Shown in pieces: positions 1 through 6,631 of a stretch of 13,099 nt of DNA. Positions within the stretch are counted from its first letter, which is position 1. Every line of letters begins with the position of its first letter. A program made the position numbers and the translations under genes. The stretch comes from Akkermansiaceae bacterium (GTDB lineage Bacteria > Verrucomicrobiota > Verrucomicrobiia > Verrucomicrobiales > Akkermansiaceae): assembly GCA_014379305.1 (NCBI GenBank), contig JACMMB010000324.1:1-13099 (forward strand), written 5' to 3'. The notes under the pieces are model-generated. The model did no database searches. It was not told where the DNA came from and saw only the letters and a list, made by a program, of their open reading frames with translations.

Positions 1-318
1 CTTTTGATCGCATCGTTCCTTATCCCCGAGATAGACGAATGGAACCCAGTTATTGATTCTGATTCCGATGCCTGGGGCAGTTGGGAAGGTGAAGGCTACC
101 GGATTGAACTCAAGCAAGATTCGACATTCACGATGAAGGAGGGTACCGAATCGAAGAGTGGAAATTGGAGACGCATGGACTACAATCTCTACCTCAGCTC
201 TGAAGATTCTCCTGAGCGCTACATGAGATTTGTAGAGGAGGCCGGCGATCTGCTTCTGCTCCCCAAGCCACAATATGGCGAACCATTCCAGCCTGGACCA
301 ATAACGAAGAAGAGATAA
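1..318 (+). CDS. Unknown protein, 3' end only (5' end outside window)
   Basis: The reading frame is open from the first base and ends at TAA 316-318, so this is probably the C-terminal ~105 residues of a longer protein. A TTG at position 4 could serve as a start but nothing supports it. The visible part is rich in Gly, Trp and charged residues and looks like alternating beta strands: WGSWEGEGYRIEL, then a Thr/Lys-rich strand, then GNWRRMDYNLYLS. This pattern of a tryptophan-glycine strand, an 'expression of dose' strand and a GxW strand recalls small lipocalin-like beta-barrel domains, but that is only a resemblance. The tail ends in KKR. I do not recognise the family. It lies 97 bp upstream of the broken small membrane gene and need not be related to it. 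Confidence 0.55.
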   Translation, partial: LLIASFLIPEIDEWNPVIDSDSDAWGSWEGEGYRIELKQDSTFTMKEGTESKSGNWRRMDYNLYLSSEDSPERYMRFVEEAGDLLLLPKPQYGEPFQPGPITKKR

Positions 319-351
319 CAAGGCCTAGATCCCGACGCCGAGACAGCCATC

Positions 352-360
352 TGATAAAAT
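352..360 (+). promoter_or_regulatory. Candidate extended -10 promoter element
   Basis: The bases TGATAAAAT match the extended -10 pattern TGn-TATAAT at five of six hexamer positions. The element sits about 56 bp before the ATG at 416, in the only spacer upstream of the small cassette. No good -35 lies 17 bp upstream, which is acceptable for extended -10 promoters. This is a pattern match only. Confidence 0.25.
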
Positions 361-415
361 TCGAGCTTCATCACGGCGCGGGATTACTCTAACGTTGGAG
401 AGAGAAAAAAATACG

Positions 416-693
416 ATGAAGACCACGAGCATCCTTAAATATCTGCTTCCGATGTTTGGATGCGCGTTGCTGCTAGGCGGATCGGTGCTATGCATGATCT
501 CGATTCGAAGACTTGTCCTCCCTCTTGTCGAGGGTTCCGGTAGCTACTGGGACGAGACTCAAGGCATCGCATATAATGATAGCGCGGCAGTAGTTCACGC
601 CGTTATCGGTGGGCAATAATAATCTTGGGATTGATCTTACTTAGCGGGTATTTTTTCGCGGTGTTTTTCCATCCGCACTTATCAAAGCCATGA
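416..693 (+). pseudogene. Small two-helix membrane protein, interrupted by an apparent -1 base frameshift
   Basis: Translation from ATG 416, preceded by GGAGAGA at 397-403, gives one hydrophobic helix (YLLPMFGCALLLGGSVLCMI) and then a polar stretch. The frame stops at TAA 617-619, after IGGQ. A second open frame covers 583-693 and encodes an almost ideal second membrane helix (IIILGLILLSGYFFAVFF) ending HPHLSKP and TGA 691-693. That second frame has no convincing start of its own. Adding one G to the GGG run at 611-613 fuses both frames into a 92-residue protein with two transmembrane helices. The repaired frame then ends in an ATGA overlap with the next gene. The break may be a real inactivating deletion or a homopolymer error. 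The codons around it (GGT GGG CAA TAA) do not form a classical slippery heptamer, so programmed frameshifting is less likely. I do not recognise the family. Confidence 0.6.
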
Positions 694-1076
694 GCGATGG
701 TTATCGAGATCTGTATGAGATGCCTGTCGAGTGGCTTGTCAGCGAGGGCTACTCCGACGTTGCGGTGGATATCCTGCTGGAGATTCATCCTGCTGCGGAA
801 ATCCATCGCATTACCGACTCCTCCCGTTACTTCTTCGACTACGTCTTTCTCGTCACAGCGGGAGGAGCCCTGGACATCAACGGCTTCACGACGACGGAAG
901 CCCTGCTCAAGCAGTATGGCGAAGACGAATCCTATATCGCCGAACGCACCACGCCGGAAGCTGTCGCTACCTGCTTTCTCAACAAGTCACGTGAAGACCT
1001 CGAAATCAGAATCGTCCGGGAACGCCTTCGCGAGCATGTGCGCAACAATCCTGAAACATATAACCGCTACGCTTGA
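690..1076 (+). CDS. Hypothetical soluble protein, 128 aa
   Basis: The ATG at 690 overlaps the TGA (691-693) of the preceding frame in the ATGA arrangement, and no Shine-Dalgarno precedes it. This suggests translation coupled to the small membrane gene. The product is acidic, without signal peptide or membrane helix. It looks mostly helical, with alpha segments around 14-32 (EWLVSEGYSDVAVDILLEI) and 85-128, flanking a hydrophobic strand near 48-57 (YVFLVTAGGA). The C-terminal half ends in a charged Arg/Glu-rich helix (DLEIRIVRERLREHV). I do not recognise it. The context, a small membrane partner plus a coupled acidic soluble protein in an otherwise gene-poor patch, would suit an immunity-like or accessory cassette, but nothing in the sequence proves that. 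Confidence 0.65.
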   Translation: MSDGYRDLYEMPVEWLVSEGYSDVAVDILLEIHPAAEIHRITDSSRYFFDYVFLVTAGGALDINGFTTTEALLKQYGEDESYIAERTTPEAVATCFLNKSREDLEIRIVRERLREHVRNNPETYNRYA

Positions 1077-1137
1077 TCATGCGTGGCAGAGAAAGAATCG
1101 GGCTGAGTTGTGTATAGTTAGGAAAAAAAGGCTCAAT

Positions 1138-1521
1138 ATGAATCCCTCCACAGAACGGCGTGCAAGCACACATATTCGGACTCACGATGCGCTGTGCTCG
1201 GCCATATGGCCATTCGGGTATATATGTCTCCGCGAAGATTCAATTGAGATTCGTGCCGCTTGGATGGGACACAGGTTAAAGCCTTCGCAGATTGTCGAGT
1301 TACGGTTCTACCATTTGCCCATTCCCCGTTTCATTGCTATCTCGAGCTGTAGCGGTCGATATGCAATGTCATCCTTCGCTGTGTCGCGCGGTGACATGTT
1401 CAAAAGAGCCCTGGAAGAGAGAGGTTTTGTAATTGTTATCGAATCCAGATGGCGACCGTGGACAGAAAGCACCTCGGATTGTGAGCGGTACGGACTGAGA
1501 TCCCTTTCCGACACACCATAG
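1138..1521 (+). CDS. Hypothetical protein, 127 aa, PH-domain-like appearance
   Basis: The start chosen is ATG 1138. It has a purine-rich AGGAAAAAAAGG tract about 6 bases upstream (1120-1131), and it lies clear of the preceding gene. The same frame stays open far upstream, but that part overlaps 690-1076 and is a shadow. The protein runs from a short leader into a strand-rich region, CLREDSIEIRAAW then LKPSQIVELRFYHL then RFIAISSCSG, and then a helix ending RALEERGFVIVIESR. A 'local residue chemistry > strand > threshold residue' order closing with a helix and 'rG' is typical of small bacterial PH-like domains. The assignment is by pattern, not by a diagnostic motif. The tail is Arg/Ser-rich. 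It stands 60 bp after the previous gene and 59 bp before the recombinase, and its role is unknown. Confidence 0.55.
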   Translation: MNPSTERRASTHIRTHDALCSAIWPFGYICLREDSIEIRAAWMGHRLKPSQIVELRFYHLPIPRFIAISSCSGRYAMSSFAVSRGDMFKRALEERGFVIVIESRWRPWTESTSDCERYGLRSLSDTP

Positions 1522-1568
1522 CCGGATTATTGTGAGGTTTATCTTATGGTAATGGATGTCAGCCCTGC

Positions 1569-1575
1569 TAAGGAG
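1569..1575 (+). promoter_or_regulatory. Strong ribosome binding site for the recombinase
   Basis: TAAGGAG lies five bases before ATG 1581. It fixes the recombinase start and is one of the few clear Shine-Dalgarno sequences in this window. Confidence 0.75.
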
Positions 1576-1580
1576 TTTCG

Positions 1581-2468
1581 ATGCAAGATGACGTGGCATA
1601 TTTCCTGAAGTTTCAGGAGACCGAGAAGAATGCTTCGCCGTTGACGGTGAGGAATTATGCGGCGGCGTTGAAGGAGTATGAGGCTTGGAGAGGGCCGGCG
1701 TTTACGGGTTGGCGGGATGAGACCGGGGATGATTTCCGCAATCATCTCTATGAGCTGATGAAGCGCGGGCTGAAACGTCCGACGATACGGTTGCGCTTCG
1801 CGGCGCTGCGGTCGTTTTACAAGTATCTGGTGTTGCGGCGGGGGATGGCAAAAAGTCCGGTGGCGGAGGTGCTGATGCCGAAGTTGGAGCGGAGCCTGCC
1901 GGTGGTGCTGAATTTGAAGCAGATGGAGGAGTTGCTGGTGATGCCTTTGAAATCAGAGACGCCGGTAAAAGGACCGCCCTGGCTAAAGTATCGGGACGCG
2001 GCGATTCTCGAGCTGTTTTATTCATCGGGCCTGCGTATTTCGGAGTTGCTGGGGCTGGAGGTGGCCGATGTGGATTTTGTCAGCGAGGTGGTGAAGGTCG
2101 TTGGCAAGGGTAGAAAGGAAAGGCTGGTGCCGGTGGGTGGCGCGGCCATGCGGGCAATCCAGAAATACCGGCAGGAAGCGGCGGTAACGAGCGGCCCGCT
2201 GTTCCGCAGCATCCGGGGGACCAGGATCACCCAGCAGGCGGTGGATCAGATGCTTAAAAAGTATTTGAAGTTGTGCGGGATTCCGTTCGGGGTGAGTCCG
2301 CACAAGCTGCGCCACAGCTTCGCAACCCACATGTTGGATGCGGGTGCGGATTTGCGGAGCGTGCAGGAATTGCTCGGCCATGCCTCGCTTTCCACGACGC
2401 AGATTTACACCCACGTGACGAAGGAAAGATTGAAAAAGGTGTATGACGAGGCCCACCCGAGAGCGTGA
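1581..2468 (+). CDS. xerC: XerC/XerD-type tyrosine recombinase, 295 aa
   Basis: This is a site-specific tyrosine recombinase of the Xer class, which resolves chromosome dimers at dif sites together with a partner recombinase and FtsK. It has the normal length. The N-terminal SAM-like DNA-binding domain is residues 1-95 (LTVRNYAAALKEY; LRFAALRSFYKYL), and the catalytic domain is about 105-295. All six active-site residues are present: R152 (SGLRISELL), K176 (VGKGRKER), H241 and R244 (HKLRHSFATH), H267 (LLGHASLSTTQ) and the nucleophile Y276 (IYTHV). It is therefore expected to be active. The sequence cannot decide between XerC, XerD and a solitary integrase of the same subfamily. The lack of integrase-type arm-binding domains and of nearby phage genes favours the housekeeping role. 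Its 3' end overlaps the next gene by 26 bp. No dif-like palindrome was found here. Confidence 0.9.
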   Translation: MQDDVAYFLKFQETEKNASPLTVRNYAAALKEYEAWRGPAFTGWRDETGDDFRNHLYELMKRGLKRPTIRLRFAALRSFYKYLVLRRGMAKSPVAEVLMPKLERSLPVVLNLKQMEELLVMPLKSETPVKGPPWLKYRDAAILELFYSSGLRISELLGLEVADVDFVSEVVKVVGKGRKERLVPVGGAAMRAIQKYRQEAAVTSGPLFRSIRGTRITQQAVDQMLKKYLKLCGIPFGVSPHKLRHSFATHMLDAGADLRSVQELLGHASLSTTQIYTHVTKERLKKVYDEAHPRA

Positions 2469-3162
2469 ACACCGATTGAAAAAGCTGATGATATTGGGTC
2501 GGATTTTGAGTTTTCTGGGATTGTCGAGTTGCGCGCTGCCACCAGTGAGCGAGGAGCTGGATCAACTTTCCGAAAAAGCGGATCAAGAGGAAGTTGCGGT
2601 GCTGTTCATTGGGAACAGCTATAGTGCCGGGATAGGTGCCGCATTTGGGAAACTTGCGAATTCGAGAGGAAAGAGGGTGCGCGTCGGTAGCTCGACCCGT
2701 GATGGATGGAATTTGAAGAAACATGCAAACCACGCGCCGACTCTTGAGAAACTCCGCAGTGGCCGATGGGATATCGTGGTGATTCAGGACTACAGTTTGA
2801 TTTCGGCGATGAAGGAAAAGCAGCGGGCGCGGTTGATGGATCCGCCGGTGCGTTTTTTCGTAACAGCGGCGAGGGCGATGGGAGCCGTGCCCTTGTTATA
2901 TCAGACCTGGGGCAGGCGTGACGGTGACCCCTCGATCCAAGGCGATGGTTTCCATGCGATGAATGATCGGGTGCGGGAGGGCTATCGGGCCGCTTCGCGG
3001 AATGCGGGCGGGGTGATTATCGTGCCGGCGGGCGATGCCTGGGAGCGGGAGTTCGAGGCGGGTCGTGGGAGTGAACTGTATGTGGATGACGGGAGCCATC
3101 CGAGTGCTTATGGGAATTCGGTGACCGCAGAGGCGTTCTATAAGGTGATTTTCAAAGAGTGA
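2443..3162 (+). CDS. SGNH-hydrolase-like lipoprotein (DUF4886 type)
   Basis: This is probably an exported SGNH/GDSL-type hydrolase acting on ester or acyl groups; the substrate is unknown. A lipoprotein signal is visible: KKLMILGRILSFLGLSSC with lipobox LSSC, so Cys30 would be lipidated. Block I is FIGNSYSAG with catalytic Ser59. A block II/III region (SSTRDGWNL, IVVIQDYS) follows, then the C-terminal DGSHPS with Asp216 and His219. GNSYS plus TWG near 155-157 fits the DUF4886 branch. The ATG at 2443 has AAAAAGG just upstream and overlaps xerC by 26 bp. TTG 2476 or ATG 2488 would give a more ordinary signal peptide and are real alternatives. It probably shares a transcript with xerC. It ends 11 bp inside the convergent DUF2017-like gene. 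The fold is well supported, the substrate not at all. Confidence 0.8.
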   Translation: MTRPTREREHRLKKLMILGRILSFLGLSSCALPPVSEELDQLSEKADQEEVAVLFIGNSYSAGIGAAFGKLANSRGKRVRVGSSTRDGWNLKKHANHAPTLEKLRSGRWDIVVIQDYSLISAMKEKQRARLMDPPVRFFVTAARAMGAVPLLYQTWGRRDGDPSIQGDGFHAMNDRVREGYRAASRNAGGVIIVPAGDAWEREFEAGRGSELYVDDGSHPSAYGNSVTAEAFYKVIFKE

Positions 3163-3628
3163 GTCCGTATTTGAGAATGAAACTCTGCAGGGCGCAGTAG
3201 AAGCGACCTCGGAGAAAAGCCTCATGACGTTGCGGGGAAAGGTTGGCAGGATCGGATTCGGGATCGTTACCGAAGTGGTATTTTTCCTCAAGCGCCAGAC
3301 GGGCTTGGTTGAGGCCGCCATACCAGACGAAGGCATCCTCCGGGGTGATGAAGATCGGCGATTCGGAATCGCCGGGAAATGCCGAGGCGGTCTCGATGGC
3401 CGAGGAGATGTAGAAGATGTCATCGGCAAATGATTCACGCAGGTCGGGAACGACGATTTCCTGCCAGTCCTCGGCGAGTTTCTCGTGGGCGACAAGCCCT
3501 CCGAGCCTGCTGGCAAGGTCGATGCCGTGGCTGTTCGCATCGAGGGTTATGGCACGCAGTATGTGCCAGTCTTCAGGTGTTTCAGGGTCGATGCGGAGAC
3601 CGCCCTCAAGGGTGGGAGCAACATTCAT
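3152..3628 (-). CDS. DUF2017-like protein following clpS, 158 aa
   Basis: This soluble acidic protein has no signal peptide or membrane helix. It is mainly helical: DWHILRAITLDANSHGIDLA near the N-terminus, an acidic DLRESFADDIFYISSAIETA helix in the middle, and VWYGGLNQARLALEEKYHF toward the C-terminus. The 'W.xxLNxARLAL' segment and the position directly after clpS are both what is seen for DUF2017 proteins, which follow clpS in Actinobacteria. The family assignment is therefore made on motif plus context and is tentative. Its ATG overlaps the clpS stop in an ATGA (3625-3628), indicating coupled translation. Its function is not established; a role with the ClpS/ClpP pathway is inferred from linkage only. 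The gene is convergent with, and overlaps by 11 bp, the SGNH lipoprotein gene. Confidence 0.75.
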   Translation of the reverse strand: MNVAPTLEGGLRIDPETPEDWHILRAITLDANSHGIDLASRLGGLVAHEKLAEDWQEIVVPDLRESFADDIFYISSAIETASAFPGDSESPIFITPEDAFVWYGGLNQARLALEEKYHFGNDPESDPANLSPQRHEAFLRGRFYCALQSFILKYGLTL

Positions 3629-3906
3629 GAGGCTTGTTCAAGAGTGGTTTTGAGTTGGTGGAACTGAAGCTGCTGGGCGTAGAACTCGGCTTTTTCAAGT
3701 TCACCCGACCAGACGATTGAAAGTCCCCGCTGGTGGACCTGAAGCATCAGGGTGGTGGCGAACTTTTCGTTGTAGCCGAAGATTTTGATCAACACATAGG
3801 TTACGTAGGCCATCAGGTTCACGGGATCGTCATGAACGATGACGTTCCACGGGGCGGTGGTGGAAACATCGGTCTCGGATTTGATAAGAGTGGTGGTTTC
3901 AGCCAT
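3625..3906 (-). CDS. clpS: ClpS, N-degron adaptor for Clp protease
   Basis: ClpS delivers proteins bearing destabilising N-terminal residues to the ClpA or ClpC unfoldase of the Clp protease in the cytoplasm. At 93 residues it has the family length: a short disordered tail (1-19) then the compact ClpS core from WNVIVHDDPVNLMAYV on. The substrate pocket is recognisable: Asp26-Asp27 of the HDD motif and His58 in LMLQVHQRG. The usual Asn of the NDD motif is His25 here. The DDPVNLM-YVTYVL wording and the closing 'LxFHQLKTTLE' resemble actinobacterial ClpS more than the proteobacterial NDDYTPM form. It starts 3 bp after ispG and overlaps the DUF2017-like gene by 4 bp, so the three form an operon. 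No Shine-Dalgarno is visible before the ATG. Confidence 0.9.
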   Translation of the reverse strand: MAETTTLIKSETDVSTTAPWNVIVHDDPVNLMAYVTYVLIKIFGYNEKFATTLMLQVHQRGLSIVWSGELEKAEFYAQQLQFHQLKTTLEQAS

Positions 3907-3909
3907 GGG

Positions 3910-5700
3910 TCAGACGGTGGCCGGGGCTTGGCAGGGGGCATCGATCCATTTGCCGTGCTCCTTGATCAGATCGATGAGGCGCTCGACGGCGTCATTTTCC
4001 GGAATATTGAATTTCACCGCAGTTTTGCCAACATATAGGTTTATTTTCCCAGGAGCGCCGCCGACGTAGCCGAAATCGGCGTCGGCCATCTCGCCGGGGC
4101 CGTTGACGATGCAGCCCATTACGGCGATGCGGACGCCTTTGAGATGGCCGGTGGCATCGCGGATTTTGCGGGTGGTGGATTGCAGGTTGAAAAGGGTGCG
4201 GCCACAGGATGGACAAGCGACATAATCGGTTTTGAAAATACGGGTGCCCGCCGCTTGGAGAATGTTGTATGCAAGGCGCAGGGACTGGCCGGGGGCGGCT
4301 TCACCACGGATGAGAATGGCATCGCCGATGCCATCGCAAAGCAGCGAGCCGATATTCCGGGAGGCGGGGAGGAGAGCTTGCAGAAAATCCGTTTCCCCGG
4401 AAGGCGGGTGAAGTGTGTCCTTGAGTATGATGGGGTGGCGTGGGTCGGCTTTGAAGGCCAACATGCGGAAGGCATGGATGGGGTCGAGATCGATAAAATC
4501 GGCCACGGTGATGAGTTGGGCGGTGGTGCGCGAGTTGAGCTCGGAAAGAACGGCCTCATCGCGGGGATCGATGGCATACGCTCCGGATTTTTCGAGGATA
4601 ATCTCGGGCTTGAAGTCGCCCATGCTGGAGATTTTGTGGGCGAGTGTGTTCCAGCGATCCTGGGTGGTGAAGACCCGGACAGGCCTGTCCCCGCCGAGTT
4701 CGTGGCCCTGAATCGTGATGACGGAACTATTACGTCTCTCGTAGTTGAAGGGATTGTAGGATGGGGCGAGAGCCGGGGAGGTTTCGGTGAAAGGGATTTT
4801 GCCGTTGTATGGTTCCGCGATGGCCCGGGCAACGGGAATTTCATGCACCGAGTCTTCAGTCAACGATACCCGGATCGTATCGCCAATGCCGTCGGCGAGG
4901 AGTGAACCGATGCCGATTGCGGATTTGATGCGTCCGTCCTCGCCATCGCCGGCTTCGGTGACTCCGAGGTGAATGGGGTAGTTCCAATCCGGACCTTCCG
5001 CGACGAGACGTGCAACGAGGAGGCGGTATGCCTCGATCATCACTTTCGGGTTGGAGGCCTTCATGGAAAAAACGATGTCGTGGTAATCGTTGTCCCGGGC
5101 GATGCGTGCGAATTCGAGAGCGCTCTCGCACATGCCGAGAGGGGAATCGCCGTAGCGATTCATGATCCGGTCCGAGAGCGAGCCGTGATTGGTTCCAATC
5201 CGCATGGCGCGGCCCAGGTTCCTGCACAGGAGAACCAGCGGGGTGAATTGCTGGCGAATGCGATCAAGTTCGGCTTCATACTGGAGGTCAGAGTATTCGC
5301 GGACTTCGAATTTCTTTTTATCTATGTAGTTGCCGGGATTGATGCGGACTTTCTCGACCCACCGGGCGGCTTCCATCGCGGCGTCCGGCTTGAAATGGAT
5401 GTCCGCGACAAGCGGGACGGTGCATCCGGCGGCGCGGACTTCGCGGCTGATGTTTTCGAGATTGGCGGCGTAGATTTTCGTCTGGGCGGTGATGCGGACT
5501 ATCTCGCAGCCGACTTCCACAAGGCCCAGGACTTCGCTGACGCAGGCGTCGGTATCGCGAGTGTCCGAGGTGATCATTGATTGCACCCGGATAGGATTAT
5601 CGCCGCCGACACCCACATTTCCGACCATCACTTCGCGCGTCTTTCGACGGGAATAGCAAAGCAGGTTGCTGACGTAGGAAAGGTCAGGTTGGTGACTCAT
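3910..5700 (-). CDS. ispG: IspG (GcpE), 4-hydroxy-3-methylbut-2-enyl diphosphate synthase, long form
   Basis: IspG is the [4Fe-4S] enzyme that converts methylerythritol cyclodiphosphate to HMBPP, the penultimate step of the MEP isoprenoid pathway. The N-terminal TIM barrel starts with RRKTREVMVGNVGVGG and includes VPLVADIHF and EKVRINPGN. The C-terminal cluster domain has Cys496 and Cys499 (ACPSCGRT), Cys530 (GCIVNGPGE) and the catalytic Glu537. At 596 residues it is far longer than the ~370-residue E. coli type. The extra segment, roughly 290-485, lies between the barrel and the cluster domain as in plant, Chlamydia and Bacteroidetes enzymes. I chose ATG 5700 (MSHQPDL). A TTG six bases upstream would add only two residues and lacks support. 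It is the first gene of an operon with clpS and the DUF2017-like gene and is divergent from the TraB-family gene. Confidence 0.95.
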   Translation of the reverse strand: MSHQPDLSYVSNLLCYSRRKTREVMVGNVGVGGDNPIRVQSMITSDTRDTDACVSEVLGLVEVGCEIVRITAQTKIYAANLENISREVRAAGCTVPLVADIHFKPDAAMEAARWVEKVRINPGNYIDKKKFEVREYSDLQYEAELDRIRQQFTPLVLLCRNLGRAMRIGTNHGSLSDRIMNRYGDSPLGMCESALEFARIARDNDYHDIVFSMKASNPKVMIEAYRLLVARLVAEGPDWNYPIHLGVTEAGDGEDGRIKSAIGIGSLLADGIGDTIRVSLTEDSVHEIPVARAIAEPYNGKIPFTETSPALAPSYNPFNYERRNSSVITIQGHELGGDRPVRVFTTQDRWNTLAHKISSMGDFKPEIILEKSGAYAIDPRDEAVLSELNSRTTAQLITVADFIDLDPIHAFRMLAFKADPRHPIILKDTLHPPSGETDFLQALLPASRNIGSLLCDGIGDAILIRGEAAPGQSLRLAYNILQAAGTRIFKTDYVACPSCGRTLFNLQSTTRKIRDATGHLKGVRIAVMGCIVNGPGEMADADFGYVGGAPGKINLYVGKTAVKFNIPENDAVERLIDLIKEHGKWIDAPCQAPATV

Positions 5701-5708
5701 GAACAAAA

Positions 5709-5737
5709 AACATAGACGAGAAAATTTCCATCGGCAA
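5709..5737 (-). promoter_or_regulatory. Candidate promoter of the ispG-clpS operon
   Basis: On the minus strand, TTGCCG (5737-5732) and TATGTT (5714-5709) are separated by exactly 17 bp, and each matches the sigma-70 consensus at four of six positions. Transcription would begin near 5702, one or two bases before ATG 5700, so the message would be leaderless or nearly so. The 65-bp divergent spacer leaves few other options, but the match is modest. Confidence 0.3.
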
Positions 5738-5765
5738 TCACGGGATACGATGCGAAAATGAGCCC

Positions 5766-6623
5766 ATGAAGATCAAAATGTCGTGGGCGCGAACGGCTGC
5801 CATGATTGCAAGCCTGCTAGTCGCGAGCGGCGATGAGGGCTGGGCTGGCGAATTCATCCGGGTGAAGGAAAGCGAGGAGGACGCCAGGCTGCAGACGGCG
5901 ATTTTCGGCTACGAAAAGGATGGGGTGCGGGTGGATTTGATTGGTGCGATTCATTTGGCGGACAAGAAATATTATCAGTTTCTGAATCAATATTTTGAAA
6001 AATACGAAGTCCTGCTGTTTGAGATGGTTGGTGGTGAGCGGCTTGGCGCAGGAATGGAAAGGGCGGAAGCGGCTGATGAGGCCAACAAGGTTGAGGAAGC
6101 TGACAAATTGGCGGGTTTGCGACATCTATACCTTTCAATGGAGTCCGCCCTAGGTCTGACCGGGCAGAGTAGCTGGATCGATTACACCAAGGAAAATTTC
6201 ATCCATGCGGATCTTACAATGGCGGAATTCGAGGCGCTGCAAAAGGAAAAGGGCGAGTCGCTTCTGAGTATCATGCTGCAAGCGAGCATCGCGGCGGAAA
6301 GACCGAGCCGGCAGCCGAATTCATTGAAATTGATGAGGGGCATCCTTACGGGCAGGCCTGATCTGGTTAAGTTGGAAATGATGCACACCATGGCCGATGG
6401 CGACAAGCATATCGATTCGCTGGCAGGGGAGAATGTGATTATCGGCGACCGAAACGCCAAGTGTTTCGAGGTGATGGATCGCGAAATTTCCTCGGGAAGG
6501 AAGAGGCTGGGTATATTCTACGGCGCGGCGCATTTTCCAGACATGGAGGAAAGACTGGAAAAGAAAGGGTTCAAGAAGGTTTCCGCGAAGTGGTTGACGG
6601 CTTGGAGAGTGAGGAAAAACTGA
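5766..6623 (+). CDS. Exported TraB/GumN-family protein, 285 aa
   Basis: This protein belongs to the TraB/PrgY/GumN (Tiki-like) superfamily, whose characterised members are mostly metalloprotease-like or peptide-inhibiting proteins. The hallmarks are two GxxH motifs: GAIH at 60-63 (VDLIGAIHLADKKYY) and GAAH at 253-256 (GIFYGAAHFPDMEE). A conserved glutamate follows the first (E86 in LLFEMVG), and an Asp-Arg-Asn (DRN 228-230) precedes the second. This is the usual order for the fold. The N-terminus reads as a Sec signal peptide: a KIK charge, a hydrophobic core (AAMIASLLVAS) and a possible cleavage site after EGWA, so it is probably periplasmic. A charged Glu/Ala-rich helix lies near 95-118. 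The ATG at 5766 has no Shine-Dalgarno. It ends 8 bp before the convergent kamA. The substrate is unknown. Confidence 0.8.
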   Translation: MKIKMSWARTAAMIASLLVASGDEGWAGEFIRVKESEEDARLQTAIFGYEKDGVRVDLIGAIHLADKKYYQFLNQYFEKYEVLLFEMVGGERLGAGMERAEAADEANKVEEADKLAGLRHLYLSMESALGLTGQSSWIDYTKENFIHADLTMAEFEALQKEKGESLLSIMLQASIAAERPSRQPNSLKLMRGILTGRPDLVKLEMMHTMADGDKHIDSLAGENVIIGDRNAKCFEVMDREISSGRKRLGIFYGAAHFPDMEERLEKKGFKKVSAKWLTAWRVRKN

Positions 6624-6631
6624 AAATTTCA

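Noticed and set aside
697..1137. Upstream extension of the 1138-1521 frame to a 274-aa protein
   Set aside because: The extra residues lie out of frame over the 128-aa gene and are Ser/Arg/Pro-rich shadow sequence; a better-supported start exists at 1138.
2254..2733. 159-aa - strand frame across the xerC/SGNH junction
   Set aside because: It overlaps the catalytic end of the recombinase and the SGNH serine block, both clearly real on the + strand.
4144..4905. 253-aa open frame on the + strand inside ispG
   Set aside because: It lies opposite a fully conserved enzyme, has no start context, and its composition (Gly/Asp/Glu rich) is the expected antisense shadow of GC-rich codons.
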